A stretch of 64,000 nt of DNA from Roseiarcus fermentans (lineage in GTDB: Bacteria > Pseudomonadota > Alphaproteobacteria > Rhizobiales > Beijerinckiaceae): assembly GCF_003315135.1 (NCBI RefSeq), contig NZ_QNRK01000009.1:128816-192815 (forward strand), in the 5' to 3' direction. Shown one piece after another: positions 37,474 to 46,277 of this stretch. The notes beneath the pieces were generated by a model. It saw only the letters and a program-made list of their open reading frames with translations, searched no databases and had not been told where the DNA came from. A program made the translations under genes and the position numbers. How positions within the stretch are numbered: the stretch's first letter is position 1; each line of letters starts with the position of its first letter.

Positions 37474-38415
37474 ATGCTCAAGGGCGTCGCCATGAAAATT
37501 GGCGCGACGCTGGCGTTCGCGTTGATGGCGGCCCTCATCAAGGCCTCGTCGCCGGACTTTCCGGTCTCGGAAATCGTGTTCTTCCGCTCCCTGTTCGCGA
37601 TGGCGACGCTGGCCCTCTGGCTCGCCTCGCGCGGCGAATGGCCGTCGGCGCTGAAAACGACGCGCCCGTTCGGCCACGTCGGACGATCGCTCGCGGGCTC
37701 GGGCGGGATGTACGGCTACTTCGTCTCGCTCGCGTTCCTGCCGCTCGCCGACGCCGCGGCCTTCACCTTCGTCTCGCCGCTGTTGGTGGTTCCGCTCGCG
37801 TCGGTCGCGCTCGGCGAGGCCGTGACTCCGGCACGGGCGGGCGCGGTGGTGGCGGGATTCCTCGGGGTCCTGGTGATGCTGTCCGGCCATCTCGGAGGCG
37901 GGGTCGGCTCGGTCGCCGGCGTCTCGGCCGCCCTCGCCGGCGCCGCCTCGACCGCCTTCGCGATGGTCCAGATCAGCCGCCTCTCCCGCTCCGAGTCGAC
38001 CGGCGCGATCGTGTTCTACTTCTCGGCCGTCACCGCGGTCCTGAGCCTCGCGCTCCTCCTCCTCGCGGCGGCCTGGCCCGAGGGGACGGCCCTCACGGCG
38101 CTGGCCTCGGGCCAGCGCTTCGTCGCGCCCGGCGCCCTTTCCTTCACCGCGCTGGCGACGATCGGGCTCTTGGGCGGCTGCGGCCAGATCTTTCTCACCC
38201 ACAGCTACCGCTTTGCGGAGGCCTCCGTCATCGCCGCGTTCGATTACGTCGCGATGATCTGGGCGGCCGCGCTCGGCTGGCTCCTGTTCGCGGAGATCCC
38301 GACCGCGGGCGTTCTCGCCGGCGCCGCGATCGTCATGACCGCCGGCGGCGCGCTGCTGGCCTGGGAGCGCAGGGCGGCGGGCCTCAGGGACGTCGCCGGA
38401 GGGCGGTCGGCCTGA
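37474..38415 (+). CDS. EamA/DMT-family membrane transporter
   Basis: A 313-residue, ten-helix transporter with two EamA repeats (FALMAALIKASSPDFPVSEIVFFRS and, in the second half, a similar pattern up to LGWLLFAEIPTAGVLAGA). It belongs to the RarD/S-adenosylmethionine-carrier-like side of the family. It follows the SDR gene by 26 nt on the same strand and may share its transcript. ATG 37492 is an alternative start. Substrate is unknown. Confidence 0.85.
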   Translation: MLKGVAMKIGATLAFALMAALIKASSPDFPVSEIVFFRSLFAMATLALWLASRGEWPSALKTTRPFGHVGRSLAGSGGMYGYFVSLAFLPLADAAAFTFVSPLLVVPLASVALGEAVTPARAGAVVAGFLGVLVMLSGHLGGGVGSVAGVSAALAGAASTAFAMVQISRLSRSESTGAIVFYFSAVTAVLSLALLLLAAAWPEGTALTALASGQRFVAPGALSFTALATIGLLGGCGQIFLTHSYRFAEASVIAAFDYVAMIWAAALGWLLFAEIPTAGVLAGAAIVMTAGGALLAWERRAAGLRDVAGGRSA

Positions 38416-38537
38416 ATCGCCTCGCCGCCCGTTTGCAGCTATCGCCGCGAATCTCCCCTCGCTCGCGATCGAAAGCGTTCGATATTCCGGCCGCGCCGCG
38501 CTAGCTATCGGCCCGGATTCCGTTCGGGAGCGCATTC

Positions 38538-39155
38538 ATGGGCGTCGAAGGCAAAGACCGCGCGAAAGTCCTCGAGGCCGGCGCCGCGGCGCTGTCGAGC
38601 CAGCTCGGCCTCGCGGTGCTGCGGCTGCGCAAGAGCTACGGCCTGTCGCTGGCGGACCTCTCGACCCAGTCGGGGGTGGCCAAATCGATCATCTCGCAGA
38701 TCGAGCGCAACGAGACCAACCCGACGCTGACCACCATCTGGCGGCTGGCGCGCGCGCTCGACGTCACGATCCAGTCGATGCTCACCGGCGGCGACGACGG
38801 ACCGTTCATCGAGCACCTGAGCCGCGGCGCGACGCCGATCTTCGTGTCCGACGACGGCCTGTGCCGGCTGGCCGTGACCGGATGGCTGAAGACGGTCGAC
38901 TGGCTGCAATGGTACGATTTCCAGGCCGATCCCGGGGGGGTGCTGGAATCGGCCGCGCACGCGCGCGGCTCGGTCGAATGCCTGTCCGTGATGGAGGGCG
39001 AACTCGAGGTCGACGTCGGCGGAACGGTCGACCAGGTCCGCGCCGGCGAGACGCTGCGCTACCGCTGCGATCGCCCCCACCTGATCCGCAACACGAGCGA
39101 CAAGCCGGCGCACGCCACGATGGTCAACATTCTGAAGGCGGCGATGATCGACTGA
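38538..39155 (+). CDS. XRE-family regulator with C-terminal cupin
   Basis: A 205-residue regulator with an N-terminal helix-turn-helix at about 26-80 (LRKSYGLSLADLSTQSGVAKSIISQIERNE split over two helices) and a cupin ligand domain at about 125-200 (SVECLSVMEGELEVDVGG). This is the SutR/PuuR-like architecture, which senses small metabolites. The target may be the adjacent transporter or the divergent or convergent neighbours, but no operator was identified. Confidence 0.92.
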   Translation: MGVEGKDRAKVLEAGAAALSSQLGLAVLRLRKSYGLSLADLSTQSGVAKSIISQIERNETNPTLTTIWRLARALDVTIQSMLTGGDDGPFIEHLSRGATPIFVSDDGLCRLAVTGWLKTVDWLQWYDFQADPGGVLESAAHARGSVECLSVMEGELEVDVGGTVDQVRAGETLRYRCDRPHLIRNTSDKPAHATMVNILKAAMID

Positions 39156-39195
39156 GCCGGCGCAGTTCGACCGGCGCGCCCGCAGACGGACTCGC

Positions 39196-40005
39196 TCATT
39201 CCACCGCCGAGCGGCGTCCCGGCCGCCAACCCGCCTTGCGCAGGGTCTCGCCGGCGGGAAGCGCGAACCCGACGCGATGACCGGCGAGGGCGTCGTCGAA
39301 GAGGCGATCGACGATGACCTGCGCAACGTCTTCGTAAGTCGCCGTCAGAGTCGGAACTTTCGACTTCAGAAACAGAGCCAGCGCGATGTCGGGCGTAAAG
39401 CGGAGCCAGCCCGGCGGCTCGACCGCGACCGTGTCGATCGAGGCGCGCAGCGCGAACCGTCCCGTCGTGTCGGTCGCCGGAATCATCGGCCCCGGACACG
39501 CCAGGGTCCAGGCCAGCGCCGAGCGCTGCAGGCGCCGAAGGTTCACCCCATGCGCGCGGTAGGCGCGCGGCACGCCGGGAAGATGGAGTCCGCGCCGGCC
39601 GGCCCCCGGGATATCGAGGACCGCCAGACCGGCCAGCATCCAGACCCGGCCGCCCCGGCCCAACGCCGCCTCGGCCGTCGAAGCGACGGCGTCGAAGAGC
39701 TGGACGAAGCTGTCGCCGTCGAAGGCGTTGCCGGCGCAACTGACGACGACGTCACAATCGCGCATCGCCGGCCCGAGGCGGGCCCGGTCGAGGACGTCGC
39801 CCTCGACCACCCGCATCGCCGCCGGAAGCGGCGCCCGCCAGCGCTCCTCGAGCGTCGCCCGGCTGCGCACGAACGCGGTCACCCGATGGTTCGCCGCCAG
39901 CGCGCTCGCCGCCACGCGCCGGCCGAGGTTCCCGGCCGCCCCCAAGACCAGCACGCGGCGGCCGCTCGTTGCGTGCGGGTCCTCGACCGTCTCCGCCATC
40001 GTCAT
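39196..40005 (-). CDS. NAD(P)-binding SDR-like protein (NmrA/YwnB type)
   Basis: A 269-residue atypical SDR with the nucleotide motif LGAAGNLGRRVA at about residues 21-32, VVEGDVLDRARL and VVSCAGNAFDGD. These are features of the NAD(P)H-binding YwnB/NmrA group, which are often redox sensors or flavin reductases. It converges with the XRE-cupin gene. The substrate is unknown. Confidence 0.82.
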   Translation of the reverse strand: MTMAETVEDPHATSGRRVLVLGAAGNLGRRVAASALAANHRVTAFVRSRATLEERWRAPLPAAMRVVEGDVLDRARLGPAMRDCDVVVSCAGNAFDGDSFVQLFDAVASTAEAALGRGGRVWMLAGLAVLDIPGAGRRGLHLPGVPRAYRAHGVNLRRLQRSALAWTLACPGPMIPATDTTGRFALRASIDTVAVEPPGWLRFTPDIALALFLKSKVPTLTATYEDVAQVIVDRLFDDALAGHRVGFALPAGETLRKAGWRPGRRSAVE

Positions 40006-40199
40006 CCCGCCCCCTGTCGCCGAGCCGTCGCTTCCGGGCCGGTTTTCCGCATGATCAAAGGATTGTCGAGGGATTCCCGGGCGGGCGCAAGCGCGGAGCG
40101 GGGCGGCGGCGTCTTCCGTCAGCGGGAGGAGGGCGGCTGGCCGGATCCGAGCCCGTTTCGCGCCTTTTCAAAGCGTTGCGCTGACTTTTCCGGGTCACT

Positions 40200-40436
40200 G
40201 TCACTCCCAACCCCGTCATTGCGAGGAGCAAAGCGACGAAGCAATCCACGACGCAGTTTGCGTCCATTTTGCAGGGATTGCTCCGTCTTCTGCTCGCAAC
40301 GAAGCTCGAGGGACGGCGTGGCGGTCCACGAGCCGCAACAGCAGCCCAGCGGCCCCTGGGTCGCTTCCCCCCGGGCTCTTCGACCCGGGGGTCGCTCGCG
40401 ATGACGGCGTTCTTCGGCGTCCACCTTGGGAGATAC
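40200..40436 (+). repeat. palindromic interspersed element, copy 2
   Basis: A 237-bp copy with ends GTCACTCCCAA and TTGGGAGATAC. It includes GTCATTGCGAGGAGC, CTCCGTCTTCTGCTCGCAACGAAG and the GGGCTCTTCGACCCGGGGGT arm, as in copy 1. A shoulder with GAGCCCGTTTCGCGCCTTTTC lies on its left. Confidence 0.85.
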
Positions 40437-40614
40437 GGGTCACTGTCAATCCCGAAGCGGTAGTGCGCGAGGAACCGGACAAGGCGCGCCCCGGGAGGGG
40501 CGGCGTCCCGCCGCCCGGGCGCCCGAGACGGGCGCCCTGCCGTTGAACGCGGTTCACAAATCCGAGCCTGTTTCTTGCCTTTTCAGAGACTTGCACGGAC
40601 TTTCGCGGGCGACT

Positions 40615-40819
40615 GTAACTCCCAAGCCGGCAGCGAACAGCGCCGTCATCGCGAGCGAAGCGAAGCGATCCAGGGCCGCTGGGCTGCTGTTGCGCCCTCT
40701 GATCGTCCCGCCGCCCTTCGTTGCGAGCAGAAGACGGAGCGATTTTTTCCGCAGGAGGCAAGCGGCGGCATGGGTTGCTTCGTCGCTTCGCTCCTCGCAA
40801 TGACGGGGTTGGCAGTTGC
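40615..40819 (-). repeat. palindromic interspersed element, copy 3 (inverted)
   Basis: A 205-bp copy in the opposite orientation. It starts GTAACTCCCAAGCCGGCAGC, the exact complement of the right end of copy 1, and ends at a diverged TTGGCAGTTGC. The inner CCCGGGTCGAAGAGC pair is missing. The same shoulder (CTTTTCAGAGACTTGC) lies at 40579-40595. Confidence 0.85.
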
Positions 40820-41033
40820 GGGCGACTCGCGCCGCCGACGCCGTTTTCGCGCTTCCCTGCCGCTGAATCGTTCAGGCCGCACGCGGAAGGAACGGAGCGA
40901 AGATAAACACGCGATTTCATCGTGATAAGACTCCGGCGGCACCGATCACCTTATCCTGAATTTCTCATTTATTCAATCTCATTCACAATGACTTCTGAAA
41001 CACCGGCTAGAGCTGATCACGGTCGCGCGCCGG

Positions 41034-41247
41034 CTATCGCGACCGGCGAGCCCGCCAGCACCGCCTCGAGGCTTGCGAGCCCGCCTCGATGTTTCGATGA
41101 TCGCCTCGGCCAGGTCCTCCGGCTCGGGCAGAGTGCCAAGGTGTGTCGCTCTCCGTCACGAACGCGATCCCCGCGAGGCCAAAGGCCTCGTATCGAGCTT
41201 CGCCCGGCCGCGTCCGCCTGCGGCGCGGGGAGCGTCGCCTTGACCAT
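41034..41247 (-). pseudogene. possible remnant of an unknown gene
   Basis: Protein-like pieces occur in three minus-strand frames in order: MVKATLPAPQADAA, YEAFGLAGIAFVTESDT, then LPEPEDLAEAIIE, and finally GLASLEAVLAGSPVAIAGA in the first frame again. That pattern suggests a frameshifted small gene. No family is recognised. Confidence 0.2.
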
Positions 41248-41327
41248 ATCTCATATGGCAAAGCTTTGTTGACAACAAGAAACCTCTATCGTAGCTGACG
41301 CCGCTTTCGTTATCACAGTGTCATGTC

Positions 41328-42983
41328 ATGACCGACAAATGGGATGGCGTCGATCGAGTCGTCGCTCGCGTCCCGCAGGCGATGGCCATGTTCGACCGCG
41401 ACATGCGGTACCTCGCCGCGAGTCCGAAATGGTTGTCCGACTATGGGCTGAAGCCGCCGATCGTCGGCCAGCGCCATTACGACCTCTGCCCCGACATCGG
41501 CGAACGCTGGAAGGCCGTTCATCGCCGATGTCTGGCCGGCGCCACCGAATCCTCCGCCGGCGAGCGCTTCGAGCGGGCCGACGGCGGCGCGCAGTGGGTC
41601 AAGTGGGAGGTGCGTCCGTGGCGCGACGTCAGCGGAGCGATCGGCGGCGTCATCATCGCCACCGAGATCGTCGCCGCCGAGGCGCCGTCGGGAACCGCGA
41701 GCGAAGCGCGAGAGGCGGAGGCCGGCCTGTCCAGAAGCGCGATGTCCGACGTCGGCGCCCGCATCCGCGGCGTCCGGCTCCACATGGACCGGTCGCAACA
41801 GAGCTTCGCGACATTCCTCGGCGTCGCGCCCGAGACCGTCGCCCGTTGGGAAAGCGGCCAGCGCCTCGATCGGCAAGCGCTGAACCTCGTCGCCGACATG
41901 ACCGACACACGGATCGAATGGCTGATCGCCGGGCTGGCGCCGGCCCGGGTCGCAGCGATCGGGGCGGCGGTCCTCGCGGACCCCGGACCGGGCCGCGCAG
42001 GGCTCGCGCTTGCGCTCGACGAACGCATCCGGCCGCAGCCCGTGACGGGCGACCGGAACGCCGCGAGGGCGATCGCGCCGACGTGGAAGGTCCGCATCGG
42101 CGAGCCGGCCGGCGCCGCCGCATCGGCGAAGGCGAGCCCGGCCCACTCGACCTCGTTTTTCCTTCATCTTCCCGGAGCCACGCTGTGGCGCGGGCCCCGG
42201 GCGGCCCGCTATCGGCTGCTCGCGAACCGCCCCCCGGGCGGGCGGCCGGAGATCGCGCTCAGCGTCGTGCTGCGCGGCCGCCGCCGCTGCGAGCAACTCG
42301 GGCGCGCGTGCGAAGGGGGCGAGGGTAGCGGGATGTTCGCGTCGAGCGCGGAGGGCGGGAGCGCCGCGTACGACCCCGACGGACTCTACCTCACCGTGTT
42401 CCTGCCGATCGAGGCGCTGTCGGACCGGGTCCCGCAGTTGGCGCAGCGTCTCGTCACGCCGGTCGCGCCGGACGCTCCCGAGCTGACGTTGCTGGTCGAC
42501 TACGCCGACGCCTTGTTCCAATCGGAAATCGGCCTCGATCGCGACCTCGCGCCGACGGTCGCCGACCATTTCGCCGATCTCTGCGCCCTGCTGCTCGGGG
42601 CGAAGGGCGAGGAAAGAGCGCTCGCCCGGTCGCGCGGGCTCAGGGCGGCGCAACGCGCGGCGATCGTCCAGGCGATCGAAGCGGACGCGGCGACGCCGGG
42701 CTTTTCGGCGCAGGCGGTGGCCGAGCGACTCGGCGTCGCGGAAAGCGAGGTTCACGCCCTGATGCGGGACGTCGGGGACTGGTTCTGGGACCGGGTCAAC
42801 CTGCGCAGGGTCGAGATCGCCAAGGACCGGCTGGCCGAGCCGCGGTTCGCGCGGATGTCGGTCGCCGAAATCGCCCTGGCCTGCGGCGCAACGGATTTCG
42901 AGCACTTCTGCCGGCTGTTCGAGTGGAAATACGGCGTCTCGCCCTCGGCCTTTCGTCGCACGTCCAAGGACGCGGCGACCTGA
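41328..42983 (+). CDS. PAS-XRE-AraC three-domain transcriptional regulator
   Basis: A 551-residue fusion. Residues about 15-115 are a PAS fold (AMAMFDRDMRYLAASPKWL ... GAQWVKWEVRPWRD). Residues about 141-192 are a lambda-type XRE helix-turn-helix (VGARIRGVRLHMDRSQQSF, TVARWESGQRL). A degenerate AraC-type ligand domain follows at about 255-400, and the C-terminus (about 445-545) is an AraC HTH ending SVAEIALACGATDFEHFCRLF and GVSPSAFRR. Two different DNA-binding modules in one chain with a PAS sensor is unusual. It stands alone, downstream of the repeat region. Targets are unknown. Confidence 0.85.
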   Translation: MTDKWDGVDRVVARVPQAMAMFDRDMRYLAASPKWLSDYGLKPPIVGQRHYDLCPDIGERWKAVHRRCLAGATESSAGERFERADGGAQWVKWEVRPWRDVSGAIGGVIIATEIVAAEAPSGTASEAREAEAGLSRSAMSDVGARIRGVRLHMDRSQQSFATFLGVAPETVARWESGQRLDRQALNLVADMTDTRIEWLIAGLAPARVAAIGAAVLADPGPGRAGLALALDERIRPQPVTGDRNAARAIAPTWKVRIGEPAGAAASAKASPAHSTSFFLHLPGATLWRGPRAARYRLLANRPPGGRPEIALSVVLRGRRRCEQLGRACEGGEGSGMFASSAEGGSAAYDPDGLYLTVFLPIEALSDRVPQLAQRLVTPVAPDAPELTLLVDYADALFQSEIGLDRDLAPTVADHFADLCALLLGAKGEERALARSRGLRAAQRAAIVQAIEADAATPGFSAQAVAERLGVAESEVHALMRDVGDWFWDRVNLRRVEIAKDRLAEPRFARMSVAEIALACGATDFEHFCRLFEWKYGVSPSAFRRTSKDAAT

Positions 42984-43091
42984 ACGCGCGGGTCGACTTC
43001 CCCATCAGCCGGGGAGCGGCGGCGGCCGTGCGCCGTCCGGAGCGCGAACGCCGTGGGGCCGGGAAGCGGGGAGCGCCGCGGGACCTCACTC

Positions 43092-44366
43092 TCACCGCGC
43101 AATCCCGGTCGCCGCCCCGGCCGCGGCGAGCGCCGCGACGACGACGAGCGGCGGCGTCCGCCAGGCGACCAGCGCCGAAAAGCCCGCGACGGCCAGGGCG
43201 ACGTCCACGGGCGAGCGGACCGCGCTCGTCCAGACCGGATCGTAAAGCGCCGAGGCGAGCAGGCCGACCACCGCCGCGTTGACGCCAGCCATCGCCGCGC
43301 GCGCACGACGGCCCGGCCCGAGCCGACGCCAGAACGGCAGCGCGGCCATGAGGACGAGGGCGCCGGGGAGGAAGATCGCGACCAGCGCCAGCGCCGCCCC
43401 GAGCGCGCCGCCGGGCGGGGCGGAGGCGACCGCGCCGAGGAAGGCTGCGAAGGTGAACAGCGGGCCGGGGACCGCCTGCGCCGCGCCGTAGCCGGCGAGA
43501 AAGGCGCTTTCGGAAACCCAGCCCGGCGCGACGACGGCGGCGCGCAGCAGCGGCAGGACGACGTGGCCGCCGCCGAACACCAGCGCGCCGGAGCGGACGA
43601 TCGCGGCGAGAAAGGCCAGCGTCTGGTTGGCCCACGGCGCAAACGCCAGCGCGAGCAGGACGACGAAAGCCGCCAGGCACGCGAGCCCCGCCCGGCGCGA
43701 CGACGGCGGCGCTGCGGCCAGCCCGCCTCCGCTGGCCGCCGGCCGGTCGCAGACCAGAAGTCCAGCGACGGCGCCGAGACCGATCGCGGCGATCTGGCCG
43801 GGAGCGCCGGAGGCGACGGCCGTCAGCATCAGCGCGAGCGCGGCGATCGCAGCGCGCGCCGGATCGGGCGCGAGGCTCCGCGCCATGCCGAGGACCGCCT
43901 GCGCGACGATGGCGACCGCGACCAGCTTGAGGCCGTGCAGGAGCCCCTGCCCCGCCGCCCCGTTCAGCGCGCCCTCGGCGGCGGCGAACAGCGTCAGGAG
44001 AGCAGCCGAGGGCAGCGTGAACCCGACCCAGGCCGCGAGTCCGCCGAGAACGCCGGCGCGCGTGAGGCCGATCGCGAACCCGACCTGGCTGCTCGCCGGG
44101 CCCGGCAGGAACTGGCAGAGCGCCACGAGGTCGGCGTAGGCGCTCTCGTCGAGCCAGGTCCGCTCGACGACGAAGGCGTTGCGGAAATAGCCGAGATGCG
44201 CCACCGGGCCGCCGAAGCTCGTCAGGCCGAGGCGAAAGAAGACCGCGAGGACTTCGCGGGCGGTTCCGCGCGGCTGCGTCAAGGTTTCGCTCCCGTTCCA
44301 GATCCGCCCGCAAGCGCCAGCCCGCCTGGCGCCGCCGAGCCTCGCCGGCTGCGTCGCGACGCGCAA
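43092..44366 (-). CDS. chrA: chromate transporter ChrA (long, two-domain)
   Basis: A 424-residue membrane protein with two CHR repeats. The first has FFRLGLTSFGGPVAHLGYF and LCQFLPGPASSQVGFAIG. The second has GALVFGGGHVVLPLL and AVPGPLFTFAAFLG. It is the long-chain CHR family, which exports chromate in some members, while the role of others is unknown. The first 30 residues precede the family start and include a possible later start. There is no chrB next to it. Confidence 0.9.
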   Translation of the reverse strand: MRVATQPARLGGARRAGACGRIWNGSETLTQPRGTAREVLAVFFRLGLTSFGGPVAHLGYFRNAFVVERTWLDESAYADLVALCQFLPGPASSQVGFAIGLTRAGVLGGLAAWVGFTLPSAALLTLFAAAEGALNGAAGQGLLHGLKLVAVAIVAQAVLGMARSLAPDPARAAIAALALMLTAVASGAPGQIAAIGLGAVAGLLVCDRPAASGGGLAAAPPSSRRAGLACLAAFVVLLALAFAPWANQTLAFLAAIVRSGALVFGGGHVVLPLLRAAVVAPGWVSESAFLAGYGAAQAVPGPLFTFAAFLGAVASAPPGGALGAALALVAIFLPGALVLMAALPFWRRLGPGRRARAAMAGVNAAVVGLLASALYDPVWTSAVRSPVDVALAVAGFSALVAWRTPPLVVVAALAAAGAATGIAR

Positions 44367-44471
44367 GAGAGGCGTCGCTGCGGGCGGCCTTCAGCGGATT
44401 TCGTGACGGCGGCTGTCCGGCCCGGCCCGCCGGCGCTTGCGCCGCGCCGTCGCCGTGGTATCCCTTGTCCC

Positions 44472-44744
44472 ATGCTGTCGCCGAGACAAGTTTTGGCCTC
44501 CATCGCCTCGCGGAGGGTCCTCGCCGCGGCGCTCGCCCCTGCGCTGCTCCTGTCGTCCCCGGCGCCGGCGCAGTCGCCGATGATCCAGGGCTGGCTCGCG
44601 GCGAACACGGCCTGCAAGGGGGGGCCGGGCGACGACCCCAAGACGCTGAAGGCCTGCGCCCGGCGCGACGACCTCGGCGCGAAGCTGAAGCGCAGAGGCT
44701 GCGAATACCAGGAGGACGGCGACTGGTGGCGGTGCCCGCACTGA
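44472..44744 (+). CDS. small exported cysteine-containing protein
   Basis: A 90-residue precursor with a Sec signal (VLAAALAPALLLSSPAPAQS, cleavage near residue 34). The mature part of about 55 residues has four cysteines (TACKGG, KACARR, RGCEYQ, WRCPH) and ends WWRCPH. The cysteine spacing suggests two disulfides. No family is recognised. Confidence 0.65.
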   Translation: MLSPRQVLASIASRRVLAAALAPALLLSSPAPAQSPMIQGWLAANTACKGGPGDDPKTLKACARRDDLGAKLKRRGCEYQEDGDWWRCPH

Positions 44745-44850
44745 GGCGCGGGCCTCCGCGCCGCCGTTCGGCCGGGGCGGAAAGGCGGGCGTCTCGCAGC
44801 GGCGCTCGGCGAGCGCGGTCGCGCCTGACGAAGGCCCGCAGCCGGCCCCG

Positions 44851-45537
44851 CTAAAGCCCCCTCGCCCGAAAATATTTCAGCAGGGTCCAGACGGCGGTCA
44901 GCTGCTCGGCGTCCATCTCCTTCGGCTCGAGGTGCGTGAGCAGGAACTCCGACGGTTTCCTGTCGTCGGCGCGCGGCGGCTCCGGCCGCGGTTCCGCGGG
45001 CGTGGCGGCGAGCGGCGGGGGGACCTTCGGCGCGAAGCGCTTCCTGCGCGGCGCGAGCGACCGCGGCTTCCGGCCCTTCAGCACCCGGCCGCTGACTTTC
45101 ACGCCCGCCTCGCCGGCGGCGTAGAGAAAGAAGGTCACGCACTTCTGGACGACCGCGTCGGCGGCCGGGAAAGCCCTGCGGAACGCCTCGTTGAAATGGG
45201 ACGGCGTCGCGGTTTCGAGGTCGATCGCAAACACCGGCGCGTATTCTTTCCGCAGCAGGTCGCCGAGCGCTTCCGCCCAGCGGCCCTCGTCCTCCGCCCG
45301 CACGAGATCCGCAAGCGCCTGGGTCGGACGGCCCGCGCCGTCGACCAGGCCGAGGAAGCGCAGCGCGTGCACGAGCTGGGTTCCGACCACGCCCGAAAAC
45401 CGCGTGAGCACGCTGCGGTCGACGCGCGACGGCAGCCCCTGCTCGCGAAGGTCGTCGATGAAGGTCCTGAACGTCCGGTACGAGGTGTACGGCGGCGTTC
45501 TGACGAGACTCGCGCGTTCCGAACTTCCGCGGGACAT
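44851..45537 (-). CDS. DUF5343-family protein
   Basis: A 228-residue protein whose N-terminal 130 residues (PYTSYRTFRTFIDDL, RVDRSVLTRFSG, HALRFLGLVD) match the DUF5343 winged-helix-like domain. A Pro/Arg-rich linker and a short C-terminal helix with LTAVWTLLKYFRARG follow. Function is unknown. The frame is open to 45759, but the ATG at 45537 gives the normal family start. Confidence 0.8.
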   Translation of the reverse strand: MSRGSSERASLVRTPPYTSYRTFRTFIDDLREQGLPSRVDRSVLTRFSGVVGTQLVHALRFLGLVDGAGRPTQALADLVRAEDEGRWAEALGDLLRKEYAPVFAIDLETATPSHFNEAFRRAFPAADAVVQKCVTFFLYAAGEAGVKVSGRVLKGRKPRSLAPRRKRFAPKVPPPLAATPAEPRPEPPRADDRKPSEFLLTHLEPKEMDAEQLTAVWTLLKYFRARGL

Positions 45538-45794
45538 GTCCGTCTCCGGCCGGTTCGGAATGTCGACTACCCGCATTCGTGCCGCGGAGCAACCATACCG
45601 TATACGGCGCGTCCGCCGGACAGTTCGAAATGGCGCGTTGCCGCGCCCCTTCTTTCTGTCAAGATACTGATGAAATTGCTTATTTTTCGTGAATGGCGCC
45701 GACTTTCCGATCGCTTCGTCCAGACGTCGGGCGATGCGGAGAATAGTGCGGCGACGCATCCGGCGGCCGCGCGCGGCGGTCGGGGATCGGGGGC

Positions 45795-46220
45795 ATGGCC
45801 ATGGTGTGGACGGACGACGCGGTCGAGACGCTGCGCAGGCTCGCGGGCGAAGGCATGAGCGCGAGCGGCATCGCCGCCGCGCTCGGCGCCGAGACGCGCA
45901 ACGCCGTGATCGGCAAGGCCAACCGGATCGGCGTCAAGCTCGGCGGCCCGGGCGGACGGACGGGGCCCGTCGCGCCCGGTTCGCGGCCCCGCTCCCCGGG
46001 CGCGCGCCCGGGGTGGGCGTTCGCCGACGCCGAGGTCGGAGAGATGCGCCGGGTGCGGTTCGTCGACGTTCGCGAAACCGGTTGCCGATGGCCGCTCGGC
46101 GACCCGGGCGGCGTCGAATTCGCCTTTTGCGGACTGGCGTCGGTCGAGAAGCGGCCCTATTGCGCCGGCCACTGCCGCCTCGCCTACCGGCCGCCGGACG
46201 CGCGCTCCCGCTTTGCCTGA
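45795..46220 (+). CDS. GcrA-family cell-cycle regulator
   Basis: A 141-residue protein that starts MAMVWTDDAVETLRRLAGEG, followed by SASGIAAALGAETRNAVIGK, the GcrA DNA-binding helix-turn-helix. The C-terminal part contains the ETGCRWPLGDP and YCAGHCRLAYRPP signatures. GcrA binds sigma70 RNA polymerase and methylated DNA to control cell-cycle genes. At 141 residues it is shorter than Caulobacter GcrA (about 170), with a short linker, so it could be the main GcrA or a paralogue. Confidence 0.9.
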   Translation: MAMVWTDDAVETLRRLAGEGMSASGIAAALGAETRNAVIGKANRIGVKLGGPGGRTGPVAPGSRPRSPGARPGWAFADAEVGEMRRVRFVDVRETGCRWPLGDPGGVEFAFCGLASVEKRPYCAGHCRLAYRPPDARSRFA

Positions 46221-46277
46221 ATCGGGTCGAGGGGCGCGCGGTCCTCCCCCGCGCCCCGCATCGGTTTTACCGGCGTC

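Larger units (their letters stand above)
40006..41327. other. repeat-rich, gene-poor region
   Basis: A 1.3-kb stretch between the NAD(P)-binding gene and the large regulator. It holds two facing copies of the palindromic element (40200-40436 and 40615-40819), each with the same 60-65-nt shoulder, then an AT-richer stretch (40920-41010 and 41255-41320) that probably holds the promoter of the regulator. A possible gene remnant lies at 41034-41247 on the minus strand. Confidence 0.65.

Noticed and set aside
28925..41327. Insertion sequence or genomic island bounded by the repeats
   Set aside because: No transposase or integrase, no flanking direct repeats that I can see, and the genes between are ordinary in composition.
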